Assembly: GCF_009827595.1 (NCBI RefSeq)
Contig: NZ_WTYT01000002.1
Span: 310,001-374,000, forward strand
Length of the DNA: 64,000 nucleotides
Reading direction: 5' to 3'
Origin: Altericroceibacterium endophyticum
GTDB taxonomy: Bacteria > Pseudomonadota > Alphaproteobacteria > Sphingomonadales > Sphingomonadaceae
The notes under the pieces are model-generated. The model had not been told where the DNA came from, searched no databases, and worked only from the letters and a program-made list of their open reading frames with translations. Shown here one piece after another: positions 51,545 to 60,175 of the stretch. The translations under genes and the position numbers were made by a program. The first letter of the stretch is position 1, and each line of letters opens with the position of its first letter.

Positions 51545-52294
51545 TCAGCGCAGTTCGAGTGCGCCGCCATCCACGAACAGATTGGCAGCGGTGATAAAGG
51601 ATGCCTCTTCCGAGGCGAGAAACAGCACAGCACGCGCCACTTCGTCGGCTTCCCCCATGCGGTGCATCGGGATCGCTTCGATCATCTGATCTTTCAGCGC
51701 GGCGACCGCTTCATCGCTCATCCCCGGATTGCGATAGAGGAGCGGCGTGTCGATCGGCCCCGGACTGACCATGTTCACCCGGATACCTTCGGAAACCAGC
51801 TCACCAGCGATGACTTTCACCGCCGCATAGAGGCCGCCCTTGGCCGCCGCATAGGTGATATTGCCGGGCAGCGAGGCATGCGCGCCGATTGATCCCGTCA
51901 CAATGATGGAGCCGCCCTTGCCCATCAGCCGCAGCGACTTCTGAATGGCAAAGACACAGCCTTTGAGATTGACCGAATGAACGAGGTCCCAGTCGTCCTC
52001 CGTAATGTCGCGCAGGGGCGCAAAACCGCCGACCCCGGCATTCACATACAGCACGTCGATCTGGCCGTCTTCCGCCTCGATCTGATCGATCAGCTTCTCG
52101 GTAGCGGCAATGTCGGAAATGTCGGCCTGATAGCCTTTTGACCCCGGAATATCGGCAACAGCCGCATCGAGCGTCTGCTGATTGCGGCCGGTGATGCGCA
52201 CTTTGGCGCCTTCCTTCGCAAAAGCCTTGGCGCTTGCCAGACCCATGCCGCTATTGCCGCCCATCACAAGGACGGTCTTGTTTTCAAAACGCAT
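51545..52294 (-). CDS. Short-chain dehydrogenase/reductase
   Basis: 249 residues from ATG 52294. Classical SDR: VLVMGGNSGMGLA (8-20, glycine motif), NAGVGG (NAG), SGSIGAH-like Ser in VTGSIGAHASLPGNITYAAAKGGLY with YxxxK, and MVSPGPIDTPLL followed by DGGALELR at the end. It probably oxidises or reduces a side-chain alcohol/ketone of the operon's substrate. It lies between the NTF2 gene (17 bp gap) and the DUF3237 gene in the operator D operon. The frame upstream to 52369 is not needed. Confidence 0.87.
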   Translation of the reverse strand: MRFENKTVLVMGGNSGMGLASAKAFAKEGAKVRITGRNQQTLDAAVADIPGSKGYQADISDIAATEKLIDQIEAEDGQIDVLYVNAGVGGFAPLRDITEDDWDLVHSVNLKGCVFAIQKSLRLMGKGGSIIVTGSIGAHASLPGNITYAAAKGGLYAAVKVIAGELVSEGIRVNMVSPGPIDTPLLYRNPGMSDEAVAALKDQMIEAIPMHRMGEADEVARAVLFLASEEASFITAANLFVDGGALELR

Positions 52295-52311
52295 TTCTCT
52301 CTCCCGGATCG

Positions 52312-52701
52312 TCAGAAGGGTGATAGCGGGTTTGGCCCGCCTTCCACCACATCCTGCATCACATCCCAATGTTCCGCGACCATGCCGTTTTCGATGCGGA
52401 AAATGTCCATTACCGCCCAGCCCAGATCATCCGGCCAGCGGCGGACATGGTAATGCACCGTCACATGATCGCCATCGACAAAGGCACGCTTCACATCATG
52501 CACTGCCTCCGGCGTCTGTTCGCGGATCATGTCCAGAAACGCCTTGAACGGAGCGAGACCCGGCTCAACCGCCTGATTGTGCTGAATGTAATCCGGGCTG
52601 ATGAAGCGCTCTGCTGCCGAGGAATCCATAGGATTGAGCACCTCGGCAAACATGTCGAGCACCAGTTTCAGATTGGCTTCTTCCGCTGCGGTCCGGCTCA
52701 T
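52312..52701 (-). CDS. NTF2/SnoaL-fold protein
   Basis: 129 residues from ATG 52701. ANLKLVLDMFAEVLNPMDSSAAERFISPDYIQHNQAVEPGLAPFKAFLDMIREQ, HVTVHYHVRR and MDIFRIENGMVAEHWDVMQD show the SnoaL-like pattern shared with the exported protein at 34453 (YIQHN and VAEHWD motifs). It is cytoplasmic, without a signal. The ATG overlaps the GMC oxidoreductase stop (52698-52701), so it is translationally coupled to that enzyme and may act on its product. Confidence 0.84.
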   Translation of the reverse strand: MSRTAAEEANLKLVLDMFAEVLNPMDSSAAERFISPDYIQHNQAVEPGLAPFKAFLDMIREQTPEAVHDVKRAFVDGDHVTVHYHVRRWPDDLGWAVMDIFRIENGMVAEHWDVMQDVVEGGPNPLSPF

Positions 52702-54356
52702 GCCGCCTGACTCGCGGCTTCCTCGGCTGCTGGCAGGCTTTGCCCCTTGATCAGATCGGCGCATTTCTCACCCACCATCACGGCGGGCAGGCCGGTATTG
52801 CCACCGGGCACCGTGGGCATCACCGAACAATCGGCAATCCGCAAGCCTTCGACACCAATCACCTTCAATTCGGGATCGACGACCGAGCGTTCCCCCATGC
52901 CCATGGCGCAGGTGCTGGTCGGGTGCATGGCGACATAGCAGGTTTCACGGATGAACGCGTCGAGTTCAGCATCGCTGTCGACATTGATGCCCGGCATACG
53001 CTCTTCGCCGATCAGCTTTGACTGCGGCGCGGTGTTGTAAATCTTGCGGGCCGCACGGATGGCCGCGCGCATCGTCGCCAGATCCGATTCCTCGGCCATC
53101 AGATTGAGCGTGACGGATGCCACATCCTGCGGGTCCTTGCTCTTCAGCCTCACCCAGCCGCGGCTGTCGGGATGCAGCGCGACCAACCCGGCCCAGAATA
53201 CATGTTCCTGCCCCGGTTTGAGGAAGGGGAACCATGTTTCCGCATCGAAGCGGATCGGATTGGCCATGAACTGGATATCCGGCCGATCGAGATTTTCACG
53301 GGTCTTGATCACCACGTTACAGCTGTTGAGCTGCAGGGCGAGCGAGCCCTTGCCAAACAGCGCCCATTTCACCGCATTGACCGCCAGCTTGTCCCAGCGC
53401 AGCTGATTCAGGAAAGTGACCGGACTCTTGGCAAACCATTCCATCGAAACATTCGCATGTTCCTGCAGATTCTGGCCCACACCGGGGCTGTCATGCAGCA
53501 CCTCCACGCCCATTTCGCGCAGATGCTCAGCCGGGCCGATGCCGGACAGCATCAGCAGATGCGGCGAATTATAGGTGCCGCCGGAAATCACCACTTCGCG
53601 CCTTGCGCGGATGACGCGCGGACCATCAGGCGTGTCTATTTCCACACCGACGCAGCGTTTGCCCTCGAAAGCCATCTTGCGCACCAGCACGCCGGAACGA
53701 ATTTCCAAATTACGGCGGCCCTTTGCCGGGTTGAGATAGGCGGTTGAAGCGGAGACGCGGCGGCCGCGATCATCCACCGTCATTTCACCGCGGGCAAAGC
53801 CATCCTGCTTGCGGCCAGCAAGATCGTCACTCGTATGGAAGCCTGCACCCTCGGCCGCCTCCATCAAGGGTTCGTGGTGCAATAGCGGGCTTTCGATCGG
53901 GCGGACCTGCATCGGCCCATCGGCACCATGATAAGGGCCTTCTCCGCGCCAGCTATTTTCCAGCTTCTTGAAATAGGGCAGCACTTCGGAATAGCTCCAG
54001 CCCCTGGCCCCCATCTGCGCCCATTGGTCATAATCCCGGTGATGCCCGCGCATGGCGAACATGCCATTGATAGAGGACGACCCGCCCATCACCTTACCGC
54101 GCGGCAAGGGCATCTGCCGATTGTTCAGATGCGGTTCCGGCTCGGTCATATAGGGCCAGTTGAAACGCGGATCGGGCACTGCCTTGAGGAAAGCCACCGG
54201 CATTTTGAGATAGACGTGGTCATCCTTGCCGCCCGCTTCCAGCAGCAGCACATTCACATTCGGGTCTTCAGACAGCCGGGCCGCCACAACGCAGCCAGCG
54301 CTTCCGGCGCCAACAATGATATAATCGAAATTCTCGCTCGGGGCGGTATCAGCCAT
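52698..54356 (-). CDS. GMC-family FAD oxidoreductase
   Basis: 552 residues from ATG 54356. FAD motif VGAGSAG (15-21), GMC signature 1 [20 protein letters not shown], signature 2 [20 protein letters not shown], active-site His in [11 protein letters not shown], and the second residue in [18 protein letters not shown] enzymes oxidise primary alcohols; in Sphingobium, GMC oxidases act on the gamma-alcohol of phenylcoumaran lignin dimers, which fits this setting. It is the first gene of the operator D operon (GMC, NTF2, SDR, DUF3237). The frame to 54431 would cross operator D and is not adopted. Confidence 0.9.
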   Translation of the reverse strand: MADTAPSENFDYIIVGAGSAGCVVAARLSEDPNVNVLLLEAGGKDDHVYLKMPVAFLKAVPDPRFNWPYMTEPEPHLNNRQMPLPRGKVMGGSSSINGMFAMRGHHRDYDQWAQMGARGWSYSEVLPYFKKLENSWRGEGPYHGADGPMQVRPIESPLLHHEPLMEAAEGAGFHTSDDLAGRKQDGFARGEMTVDDRGRRVSASTAYLNPAKGRRNLEIRSGVLVRKMAFEGKRCVGVEIDTPDGPRVIRARREVVISGGTYNSPHLLMLSGIGPAEHLREMGVEVLHDSPGVGQNLQEHANVSMEWFAKSPVTFLNQLRWDKLAVNAVKWALFGKGSLALQLNSCNVVIKTRENLDRPDIQFMANPIRFDAETWFPFLKPGQEHVFWAGLVALHPDSRGWVRLKSKDPQDVASVTLNLMAEESDLATMRAAIRAARKIYNTAPQSKLIGEERMPGINVDSDAELDAFIRETCYVAMHPTSTCAMGMGERSVVDPELKVIGVEGLRIADCSVMPTVPGGNTGLPAVMVGEKCADLIKGQSLPAAEEAASQAA

Positions 54357-54406
54357 TTTCCTGCATCCTCTCATGCGCGATCGAAAGTGCGCTCTTTCCA
54401 ACTTGC

Positions 54407-54418
54407 TAACGATCGTTA
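54407..54418. promoter_or_regulatory. Shared operator TAACNNTCGTTA, site D
   Basis: Perfect palindrome TAAC-GATC-GTTA, 51 bp before the GMC start (54356, minus) and 33 bp before the NTF2 start (54451, plus). It is identical to site B. Confidence 0.75.
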
Positions 54419-54450
54419 TGATTGCTGGCAAGAGAATGGGAGAGAGAATA

Positions 54451-54846
54451 ATGACGCGCGACGACTATGCCCGCTATGTCGAGGCCTTTAATAACCGCGA
54501 TTATGATGCCGTGTTCGACTTTTATGTCGATGATCCGCGCATAGCCTTTTTCGGCGTGGAAATCACCACCCGCGAACAATTGAAGGATTTTTACGGCTTC
54601 CTGCATCGTTTCGTGAAGGAAAGCGTAACCGTGGAACGCTATGCCAACAGTGATGAGCTTGCCGCTGTGGAAGGCATTGTGCGGGTGGAAGGCATAGCGG
54701 ATCTGACCCGCGAAGAACTGGACCGTAAGGGGCTCACCGGCCTGTTCCCCATCGCCAAGGGTGAAGTCCAGGAAATGCGGCAATATATCCATTATCATCT
54801 GCGGGGCGGGAAGATCGAGAGCGTGGGCTGCGCGCTGGTCGCTTGA
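54451..54846 (+). CDS. NTF2/SnoaL-fold protein
   Basis: 131 residues from ATG 54451 (GGGAGAGAGAA upstream). MTRDDYARYVEAFNNRDYDAVFDFYVDDPRIAFFGVEITTREQLKDFYGFLHRFVKESVTVERYANSDELAAVEGIVRVEGIADL fits a SnoaL-like domain, ending QYIHYHLRGGKIESVGCALV. It is the only clear plus-strand gene fired from operator D, opposite the GMC operon. The following gap (54847-55055) has a GC-rich hairpin CCGGCGC/GCGCCGG at 54908-54935 that may end this transcript. Confidence 0.82.
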   Translation: MTRDDYARYVEAFNNRDYDAVFDFYVDDPRIAFFGVEITTREQLKDFYGFLHRFVKESVTVERYANSDELAAVEGIVRVEGIADLTREELDRKGLTGLFPIAKGEVQEMRQYIHYHLRGGKIESVGCALVA

Positions 54847-54971
54847 CTTCGCCTTCCTAAGCTGCCCCTGCTGATATGGTACTGCCGGTCAAGGACCTGA
54901 TATTGTCCCGGCGCTGAACCGACATTCGGCGCCGGATAATACCGGGCTGCGTGACGCCATGCGGGTACCAC

Positions 54972-55007
54972 AAAATGACGTAATCGCTTTCACGCTTGCG
55001 TCATTTT
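54972..55007. promoter_or_regulatory. Inverted repeat upstream of the MetE-like gene
   Basis: AAAATGACG (54972-54980) and CGTCATTTT (54999-55007) with an 18 bp spacer, about 49 bp before the ATG at 55056. It may be an operator for the IclR regulator encoded downstream. Confidence 0.55.
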
Positions 55008-55055
55008 CGCATATATGAAACAAGGCTCTATATCCATTTCTGGAGGCCTTATTAT

Positions 55056-56183
55056 ATGATCAAGACCACCCATGTGGGCAGCCTGCCCCGCGGCGAAAAC
55101 CTCGTTCCACTCCTGCTCGCACGCGACAAGGGGGAGGAATATGATCCTCAGGAATTTGACCGCGTTGTGCAGGAAGCTGTCGATGAAGGCGTCCGCAAAC
55201 AGGTCGAAGCCGGGGTCTCGGTCGTCAGCGATGGTGAGCTCGGCAAGGTCGGCTACTCCACCTACATCATTGAACGTCTGTCCGGCTTTGGCGGCCACAC
55301 TCCGCGCAAGCCCGCGCAGGATCTGGCGCAGGTTCCCGAACTGACCAAGAAGATGGCCCATATCATGGGCGCGCAGGAATTTACCCGTGCCAGTGCCATC
55401 GCACCGGTCAAGCTGGTCAATCTGCAACCGCTGCATGATGATGTCCGCCGCTTCAAAAATGCGCTGGAAAAACATGGCAAAGGGGCAGAAGCCTTCCTGA
55501 ACTCCGCATCGCCGGGGCTGATCACGGCCTTTCAGCCCAACCAATATTACCCGACCCATGAAGCCTATCTGGCCGACCTCGCCGATGCGATGCGTCCGGA
55601 ATATGAGGCGATCGTCGATGCCGGGCTGCAGATCCAGCTCGATTGCCCCGATCTCGCCATGTCGCGCCACACTGGCTATCAGGATCAGAGCGAGGAAGAA
55701 TTCCTCAAGACGATCACGGCCAATGTGGAAGCGCTGAATGCGGCGACGGCCAATATCGCGCCGGAAAAGATGCGCATGCATGTCTGCTGGGGCAATTATG
55801 AAGGCCCGCATGATTTCGACATTCCGCTCGAAAAGATCATCGACATCGTGCTCTCCGCGCGCCCCGCGACAATCCTGTTCGAAGGCGCCAATCCGCGGCA
55901 TGAGCATGAATGGGCCGTGTGGCGCGATGCCAAGCTGCCGGATGAGAAGATCCTGGCACCCGGCCTGATCGACAGCTGCTCCAACTATCTGGAAACGCCC
56001 GAACTGATCGCGCAGCGGATCGAGCGCTATGTCGATATCGTTGGTAAAGACCGCGTGATGGCCAGCTCGGATTGCGGCTTTGGCACTTTTGCCGGTTACG
56101 GCAAGATCGACCCGTCCATCGCCTGGAAAAAACTCGCAAATCTGCGCAGCGGTGCGGATATTGCGGAAAAGCGGATCGGCTGA
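55056..56183 (+). CDS. MetE C-terminal-domain-like zinc methyltransferase (cobalamin-independent methionine synthase family)
   Basis: 375 residues from ATG 55056 (TGGAGG upstream). It corresponds only to the catalytic half of MetE: TTHVGSLPRGENL at the N-terminus, SDGELGKVGYSTYI, LDCPDLAMSR, and zinc ligands His242 and Cys244 (MHVCWGNYEGPHD) with Cys340 (SSDCGFGTFAG). This short family includes homocysteine methyltransferases and epoxyalkane:coenzyme M transferase. Near a tetrahydrofolate-based O-demethylation pathway, it could use or supply methyl-THF, but a thiol transferase acting on another electrophile is equally possible. The IclR gene follows by 2 bp, indicating one operon. Confidence 0.85.
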   Translation: MIKTTHVGSLPRGENLVPLLLARDKGEEYDPQEFDRVVQEAVDEGVRKQVEAGVSVVSDGELGKVGYSTYIIERLSGFGGHTPRKPAQDLAQVPELTKKMAHIMGAQEFTRASAIAPVKLVNLQPLHDDVRRFKNALEKHGKGAEAFLNSASPGLITAFQPNQYYPTHEAYLADLADAMRPEYEAIVDAGLQIQLDCPDLAMSRHTGYQDQSEEEFLKTITANVEALNAATANIAPEKMRMHVCWGNYEGPHDFDIPLEKIIDIVLSARPATILFEGANPRHEHEWAVWRDAKLPDEKILAPGLIDSCSNYLETPELIAQRIERYVDIVGKDRVMASSDCGFGTFAGYGKIDPSIAWKKLANLRSGADIAEKRIG

Positions 56184-56185
56184 TC

Positions 56186-56950
56186 ATGGCGAATGAGGGG
56201 GCGCAAAGCCCTTCGGCGTCGAGTCAGGTCAAATCGGCCACCCGGACGCTGGACATTATTGAATATGTGGTGGCCCATGACCGCCCCCTCGTCGCCCAGG
56301 AAATTGCAAATGCTCTGGCGATTCCGGTCTCCAGCCTGTCCTATCTTCTGGGCACGCTGGTGGACCGCCGTTATCTGATCCGCGATGGACGGCGATATTC
56401 CGCCGGACCAGGTCTGGAAAAACTGAAAGCCCGCACGGGCGATTTCACACTTTCAGAAAGAGTGGCACCGCTGGTTCGGACCTTGCGGGTCCAGTTGGAC
56501 GAAACCTGCAGCTTCTTCATCAGGACCGAATGGGAAGTCGAACCCATCGTGACCGAAAGCAGTGATCACGCGCTGCGCTATTCCGTCAGCACGGGCACAC
56601 GGCTGCCGCTCCATGCCTTGTCATCGGGCAAGGCCCTGCTGGCCGAATGCAGCGAAGACGAGCTGCAAACCTACTTCGCCCGGGTCACTCGCAAGCGCTT
56701 CACCCCCTCCACACATGCTGATGAAGAGGAATTGCGCGAGGAAATCGCTCGCATCCGCAGCAGCGGTTTTGCCTTTACCGATTCCGAATATACGCTGGGC
56801 ATCCGGTCCATCGGCCGCGTGGTAAAAATGAATGGGGCACCGATCGGCGCGCTGTCCGTCGCCATCCCGCAGGTCCGCTATGACAATGATGTGGAACGCC
56901 GGGCCATGGATTTACTCGCCCGCATTGGCGCTCTGCTCAACACCGATTGA
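56186..56950 (+). CDS. IclR-family regulator
   Basis: 254 residues from ATG 56186, 2 bp after the MetE-like stop. N-terminal winged helix: ATRTLDIIEYVVAHDRPLVAQEIANALAIPVSSLSYLLGTLVDRRYLIRDGRRYSAGPGL (about 17-75). The effector domain has TRLPLHALSSGKALLAECSEDELQTYF and the final SIGRVVKMNGAPIGALSVAIP. IclR proteins bind small aromatic or organic acids. It likely controls its own operon through the AAAATGACG inverted repeat and possibly the convergent MFS gene. The frame extends to 56072 inside the previous gene, which is not coding. Confidence 0.88.
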   Translation: MANEGAQSPSASSQVKSATRTLDIIEYVVAHDRPLVAQEIANALAIPVSSLSYLLGTLVDRRYLIRDGRRYSAGPGLEKLKARTGDFTLSERVAPLVRTLRVQLDETCSFFIRTEWEVEPIVTESSDHALRYSVSTGTRLPLHALSSGKALLAECSEDELQTYFARVTRKRFTPSTHADEEELREEIARIRSSGFAFTDSEYTLGIRSIGRVVKMNGAPIGALSVAIPQVRYDNDVERRAMDLLARIGALLNTD

Positions 56951-56977
56951 CGCCAGCCGCTGTCCCTGGCCTGCGCC

Positions 56978-58525
56978 TCAGCGTTTGGTCTTTGGCTTGC
57001 GTGATTGCTGTTTGTTTCGCCGGACAATCGCCTTGCGCCGCAAGGTCCGCAGACGCGCTTCACGCAGCATATTGACCGGGAATTCGGTCGCCCCGCGGAA
57101 GCCTGCAACGGTGGACATGCTGCGCACGGACCGACGGGTCTGATGCAGCATTTGCTGGATCATGTCGCGCCGCTCAATTTCCCCCTCTTCCCGGATAAAG
57201 GCCAGACGGTGCAGTGCATACAGGCCAAAAATACCAGCGATCAGGAAATAGAAATCCCAGCTCGATAGTTCGAGGGGCGAAACAAGCACGTCGCTTTGCG
57301 GTGTAACCCAGCGCAGCATGATCTGAAAACGGCGCTCGGCGAAGAAATCCGCGAATATACCGCCCAGCAGCGGGGCCGTGCCTGCGGCAAAAGAGCTCGC
57401 CAGTGCGGCCGAGGCGACATAGGCGGTCGATCCGCCGCGCGGGCTGAGGCGCAGGGCAATATTGCTGGTCGCCAGCGTCACCCCCGCCACGGCAAAGCCC
57501 ATCAACACATGCAGCACCAGCAGATAGGCCATCAACATGGTCCGATCCTCGATCTGCGATGCGCCGATCATCATCGTGATGCACAGAATATACGTCGGCG
57601 CCGCAACCGCGAGGACGGATTTGTTGGCGAACAGATCGCTCAGCGTGCCCCAATTGCGCAGTGCCAGCAAATTGGCGAGCTGGCTCGCAATGCTCAGCCC
57701 CATGACAAAGGTCATATCGAAATTGAGCTGCCGCAGCAGATAGACCGTGAAGAACGGTGTCGCCAAATTGGCGGCGAATTGCCAGCTGACCAGAAACCGG
57801 ATCAAATGGCGAAAGTTGGGATCACGAAATGGCTCGGCCAGCAGCCCGCGCAGAGAAATCCGCGGCCCGGCAGGCGGCATGGCAGGTTCGGGAATCCGGC
57901 CCACCAGCCATGAACTGAACAGGCTGGCGATAAATCCGGCGAGATACAGCAGACAATAGACGATCTGCGTAAAATCGCTGTTCTTGCCGGGCTGATCCAG
58001 TGTGAAGGCCGCAATCAAACCGGCCCCAAGGCTGACCACGGTGGCATAGACGGTCCGGCGCGCCACCACATCGCCCAATTCGCGATCAGGTGTCAGATCG
58101 CGCAGCCAGGCATTCCACGGGCAGGACGAAAATGCGCTGATCCCGCAGAGCAGGCATTGCGCCGCCACCACTGTCGCCAGCCCCACACCGCGCGGCAGAA
58201 ATACGGCCGCAGCCATGACCAGCAACATGGACCGCGCCAGCGTACAGGCAATGAAGGACAGCTTCTTGCGCTGACGAACCTTTTCCACCAGCAGAATGGC
58301 CGGACCTTGCAGCAACTGCCCCAGGAAGGGCGCACTGGCCAGCAGACCGACCACCATATTGGATGCGCCGAGATAAAGAGCAAAAGCCGTCAGTATAACG
58401 CCGCTGGTCAGCGCGGTGGTCGCGCTGGAGAAAGCCGCCTCAAGAATAAGGCGGTCCATGCCCTTCTGCATCTCGTCCGGACCGATTTCGGTCTGTGGAG
58501 CCAGATTGATTCCAAGAAGAGCCAT
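56978..58525 (-). CDS. MFS transporter
   Basis: 515 residues, about 12 TM helices. EAAFSSATTALTSGVILTAFALYLGASNMVVGLLASAPFLGQLLQGPAILLVEKVRQRKKL opens the protein and has the loop after TM2. The C-terminus is a long basic cytoplasmic tail (RREARLRTLRRKAIVRRNKQQSRKPKTKR-like), longer than usual. The family resembles sugar/unknown MFS carriers rather than AAHS importers. It lies on the same strand downstream of the LigM gene, but a terminator separates them. The substrate is unknown. Confidence 0.85.
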   Translation of the reverse strand: MALLGINLAPQTEIGPDEMQKGMDRLILEAAFSSATTALTSGVILTAFALYLGASNMVVGLLASAPFLGQLLQGPAILLVEKVRQRKKLSFIACTLARSMLLVMAAAVFLPRGVGLATVVAAQCLLCGISAFSSCPWNAWLRDLTPDRELGDVVARRTVYATVVSLGAGLIAAFTLDQPGKNSDFTQIVYCLLYLAGFIASLFSSWLVGRIPEPAMPPAGPRISLRGLLAEPFRDPNFRHLIRFLVSWQFAANLATPFFTVYLLRQLNFDMTFVMGLSIASQLANLLALRNWGTLSDLFANKSVLAVAAPTYILCITMMIGASQIEDRTMLMAYLLVLHVLMGFAVAGVTLATSNIALRLSPRGGSTAYVASAALASSFAAGTAPLLGGIFADFFAERRFQIMLRWVTPQSDVLVSPLELSSWDFYFLIAGIFGLYALHRLAFIREEGEIERRDMIQQMLHQTRRSVRSMSTVAGFRGATEFPVNMLREARLRTLRRKAIVRRNKQQSRKPKTKR

Positions 58526-58663
58526 GGCCGCTTACCTTTCTCTGCCCAGAGGGAGTCTCTGCACAGACTGGTCGGATCGGTCCGCATCGACCGATCTTGA
58601 GAGGCGCGCGCACCTATCGATTTTCCGCTGCACAGGCCAGTATATTCCTGCTTTGAATCAAGA

Positions 58664-58693
58664 AAGGGCGGCTACCTGATGGTAACCGCCCTT
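58664..58693. terminator. Terminator of the ligM-type gene
   Basis: AAGGGCGGCTACC (58664-58676) pairs with GGTAACCGCCCTT (58681-58693), 13 bp with one mismatch and a 4 nt loop. On the minus strand it exits into TTTCTTG. It lies 33 bp after the stop. The rest of the 201 bp gap (58526-58663) shows nothing else I can support. Confidence 0.8.
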
Positions 58694-58726
58694 CCCAAAG
58701 CCTTATCGGCCGATAGTCAGATAGAC

Positions 58727-60130
58727 TTATTTGCCTTTGCCGGCCTGACGCCAGCTATCGGCATAGGCATCACGCGCAACTTCCGAATAGGGAACCGGCG
58801 AGATGGTTGCCTTGATTTCGGTCTGCACATGCGGCTCGACAGTCGGCTTGGTGGTGCCGCCATTGGGTTCGCCCCAGACGAGCGAAACTTCCTTGCCGAA
58901 TTCGGCGAAGTCGGGATCGATCATCGCGATGGTCAGCATCTTGCCTTCGTTGGAGCTATAGCCAACCCAGGTCGAAACGCCGATCACCTTGCCGTCGCAC
59001 TTCACTTCATCGAACGGGTGCATGGAATAGACAGCACTCGGGAATTCGAAGAACTTCGCGCGGTCGCCCTTGGTCAGAACCGAGCTCATCACGCGCATCA
59101 CATCTTCATTGTCGAGAGCGAGCGTGACCTTCTGCTTGTGCTTTTCGTCCTTCATTTTTTCGAGCGCTTCGCGGCCCACGAAATCATGATCGAACTTCAG
59201 CATGATGCCATAGCCCAGATCCCACGGCGTCAGGTAATAGCCGTCAACGGTTTCCGGAACATAGGAACCGCCAATCGAACACATGCCTTCATAGGACTTG
59301 CCGCTGGCCCATTCGCGGAATGCGACGAGCATCGGATCATTGCCGGTATAGAGCGCGGGAAGCGGCGAAGGCACCCAGCCCGATTCCAGCGTGTTGGAAG
59401 AATAAGCACGGCCGCCGACCAGCGTCAGGCCGAAATCCTTGCCAGCTTCGACCAGCGCCGAATGCACGGCTTCATAATCCGCCCACGGGCCGAACAATTC
59501 GTAACCCGGCTGACCAGCCATACCGTGACGCAGGGCACGAACCGGCTTACCGCCGATATTGACGGTCGTCATGTTGAAGAATTTCAGATCCGGCGGCGTT
59601 TCGCCCATGGCCTTTTCCAGCACCTTCATGGCATTCGGGCCCTGAAGCTGGAAACGATAGTTCTTGCGCTTGCCGTCGTTACGCATCGCCCAGCGTTCGT
59701 CACGCTCGACCTTGACGTCCCAATCGCCGGTTTCGGCATGGAATTCGAGCCATTCGATGGCAGGCGCACGGCCGACCAGGCTGTACACGTCTTCTTCTAG
59801 GTGGAAGAGGATGACGTCGCCGATCACATAGCCATCGGGGGTTACCGGAACCCACTGCTTGGCCTTGTCGACGGGGAAGTTCTTGAAGCTGTTGATGCCG
59901 AGATAGGACAGCAACTTTTCCGCATCCGGGCCGGATACATAGAGTTCGACCATGTGGTAGGACTGGTTGAACAGCACGGCGCTTTCGGCCCATGCACGCT
60001 GTTCGTTGCGCCAGTTGGAATATTCTGCCGGAACGCCGGGATAGACGTTGGGGCCAACCTGCTGGTTGCGCAGGAAGGTGACCAGATCACCGGCTGCATC
60101 CAGCTTCTGCTGAAGGGTTTGTTCACTCAT
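58727..60130 (-). CDS. ligM: Tetrahydrofolate-dependent aromatic O-demethylase (LigM/DesA type, GcvT fold)
   Basis: 467 residues, GcvT-like aminomethyltransferase fold, four residues shorter than Sphingobium LigM. LRNQQVGPNVYPGVPAEYSNWRNEQRAWAESAVLFNQSYHM starts the THF domain. Tyr243 in GGRAYSSNTLESGWVPSPLPALYTG is where LigM has its catalytic Tyr247, and the end ISPVPYSEVARDAYADSWR matches the LigM family. The enzyme moves a methyl group from vanillate, 3-O-methylgallate or syringate to THF, giving 5-methyl-THF and a catechol. Which substrate is preferred cannot be read. A strong GAGGAGAGG precedes the ATG, and an alpha/beta hydrolase gene lies 45 bp upstream. metF-purU-folD, needed to recycle the methyl-THF, is divergent. 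Confidence 0.9.
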   Translation of the reverse strand: MSEQTLQQKLDAAGDLVTFLRNQQVGPNVYPGVPAEYSNWRNEQRAWAESAVLFNQSYHMVELYVSGPDAEKLLSYLGINSFKNFPVDKAKQWVPVTPDGYVIGDVILFHLEEDVYSLVGRAPAIEWLEFHAETGDWDVKVERDERWAMRNDGKRKNYRFQLQGPNAMKVLEKAMGETPPDLKFFNMTTVNIGGKPVRALRHGMAGQPGYELFGPWADYEAVHSALVEAGKDFGLTLVGGRAYSSNTLESGWVPSPLPALYTGNDPMLVAFREWASGKSYEGMCSIGGSYVPETVDGYYLTPWDLGYGIMLKFDHDFVGREALEKMKDEKHKQKVTLALDNEDVMRVMSSVLTKGDRAKFFEFPSAVYSMHPFDEVKCDGKVIGVSTWVGYSSNEGKMLTIAMIDPDFAEFGKEVSLVWGEPNGGTTKPTVEPHVQTEIKATISPVPYSEVARDAYADSWRQAGKGK

Positions 60131-60175
60131 AAGATATCCTCTCCTCGGGAGGCTTGGGGTTGAAACGTAAAAGGG

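Noticed and set aside
58679-59800. 373-codon open frame on the plus strand
   Set aside because: Antisense to the LigM-type O-demethylase gene; no family signature.
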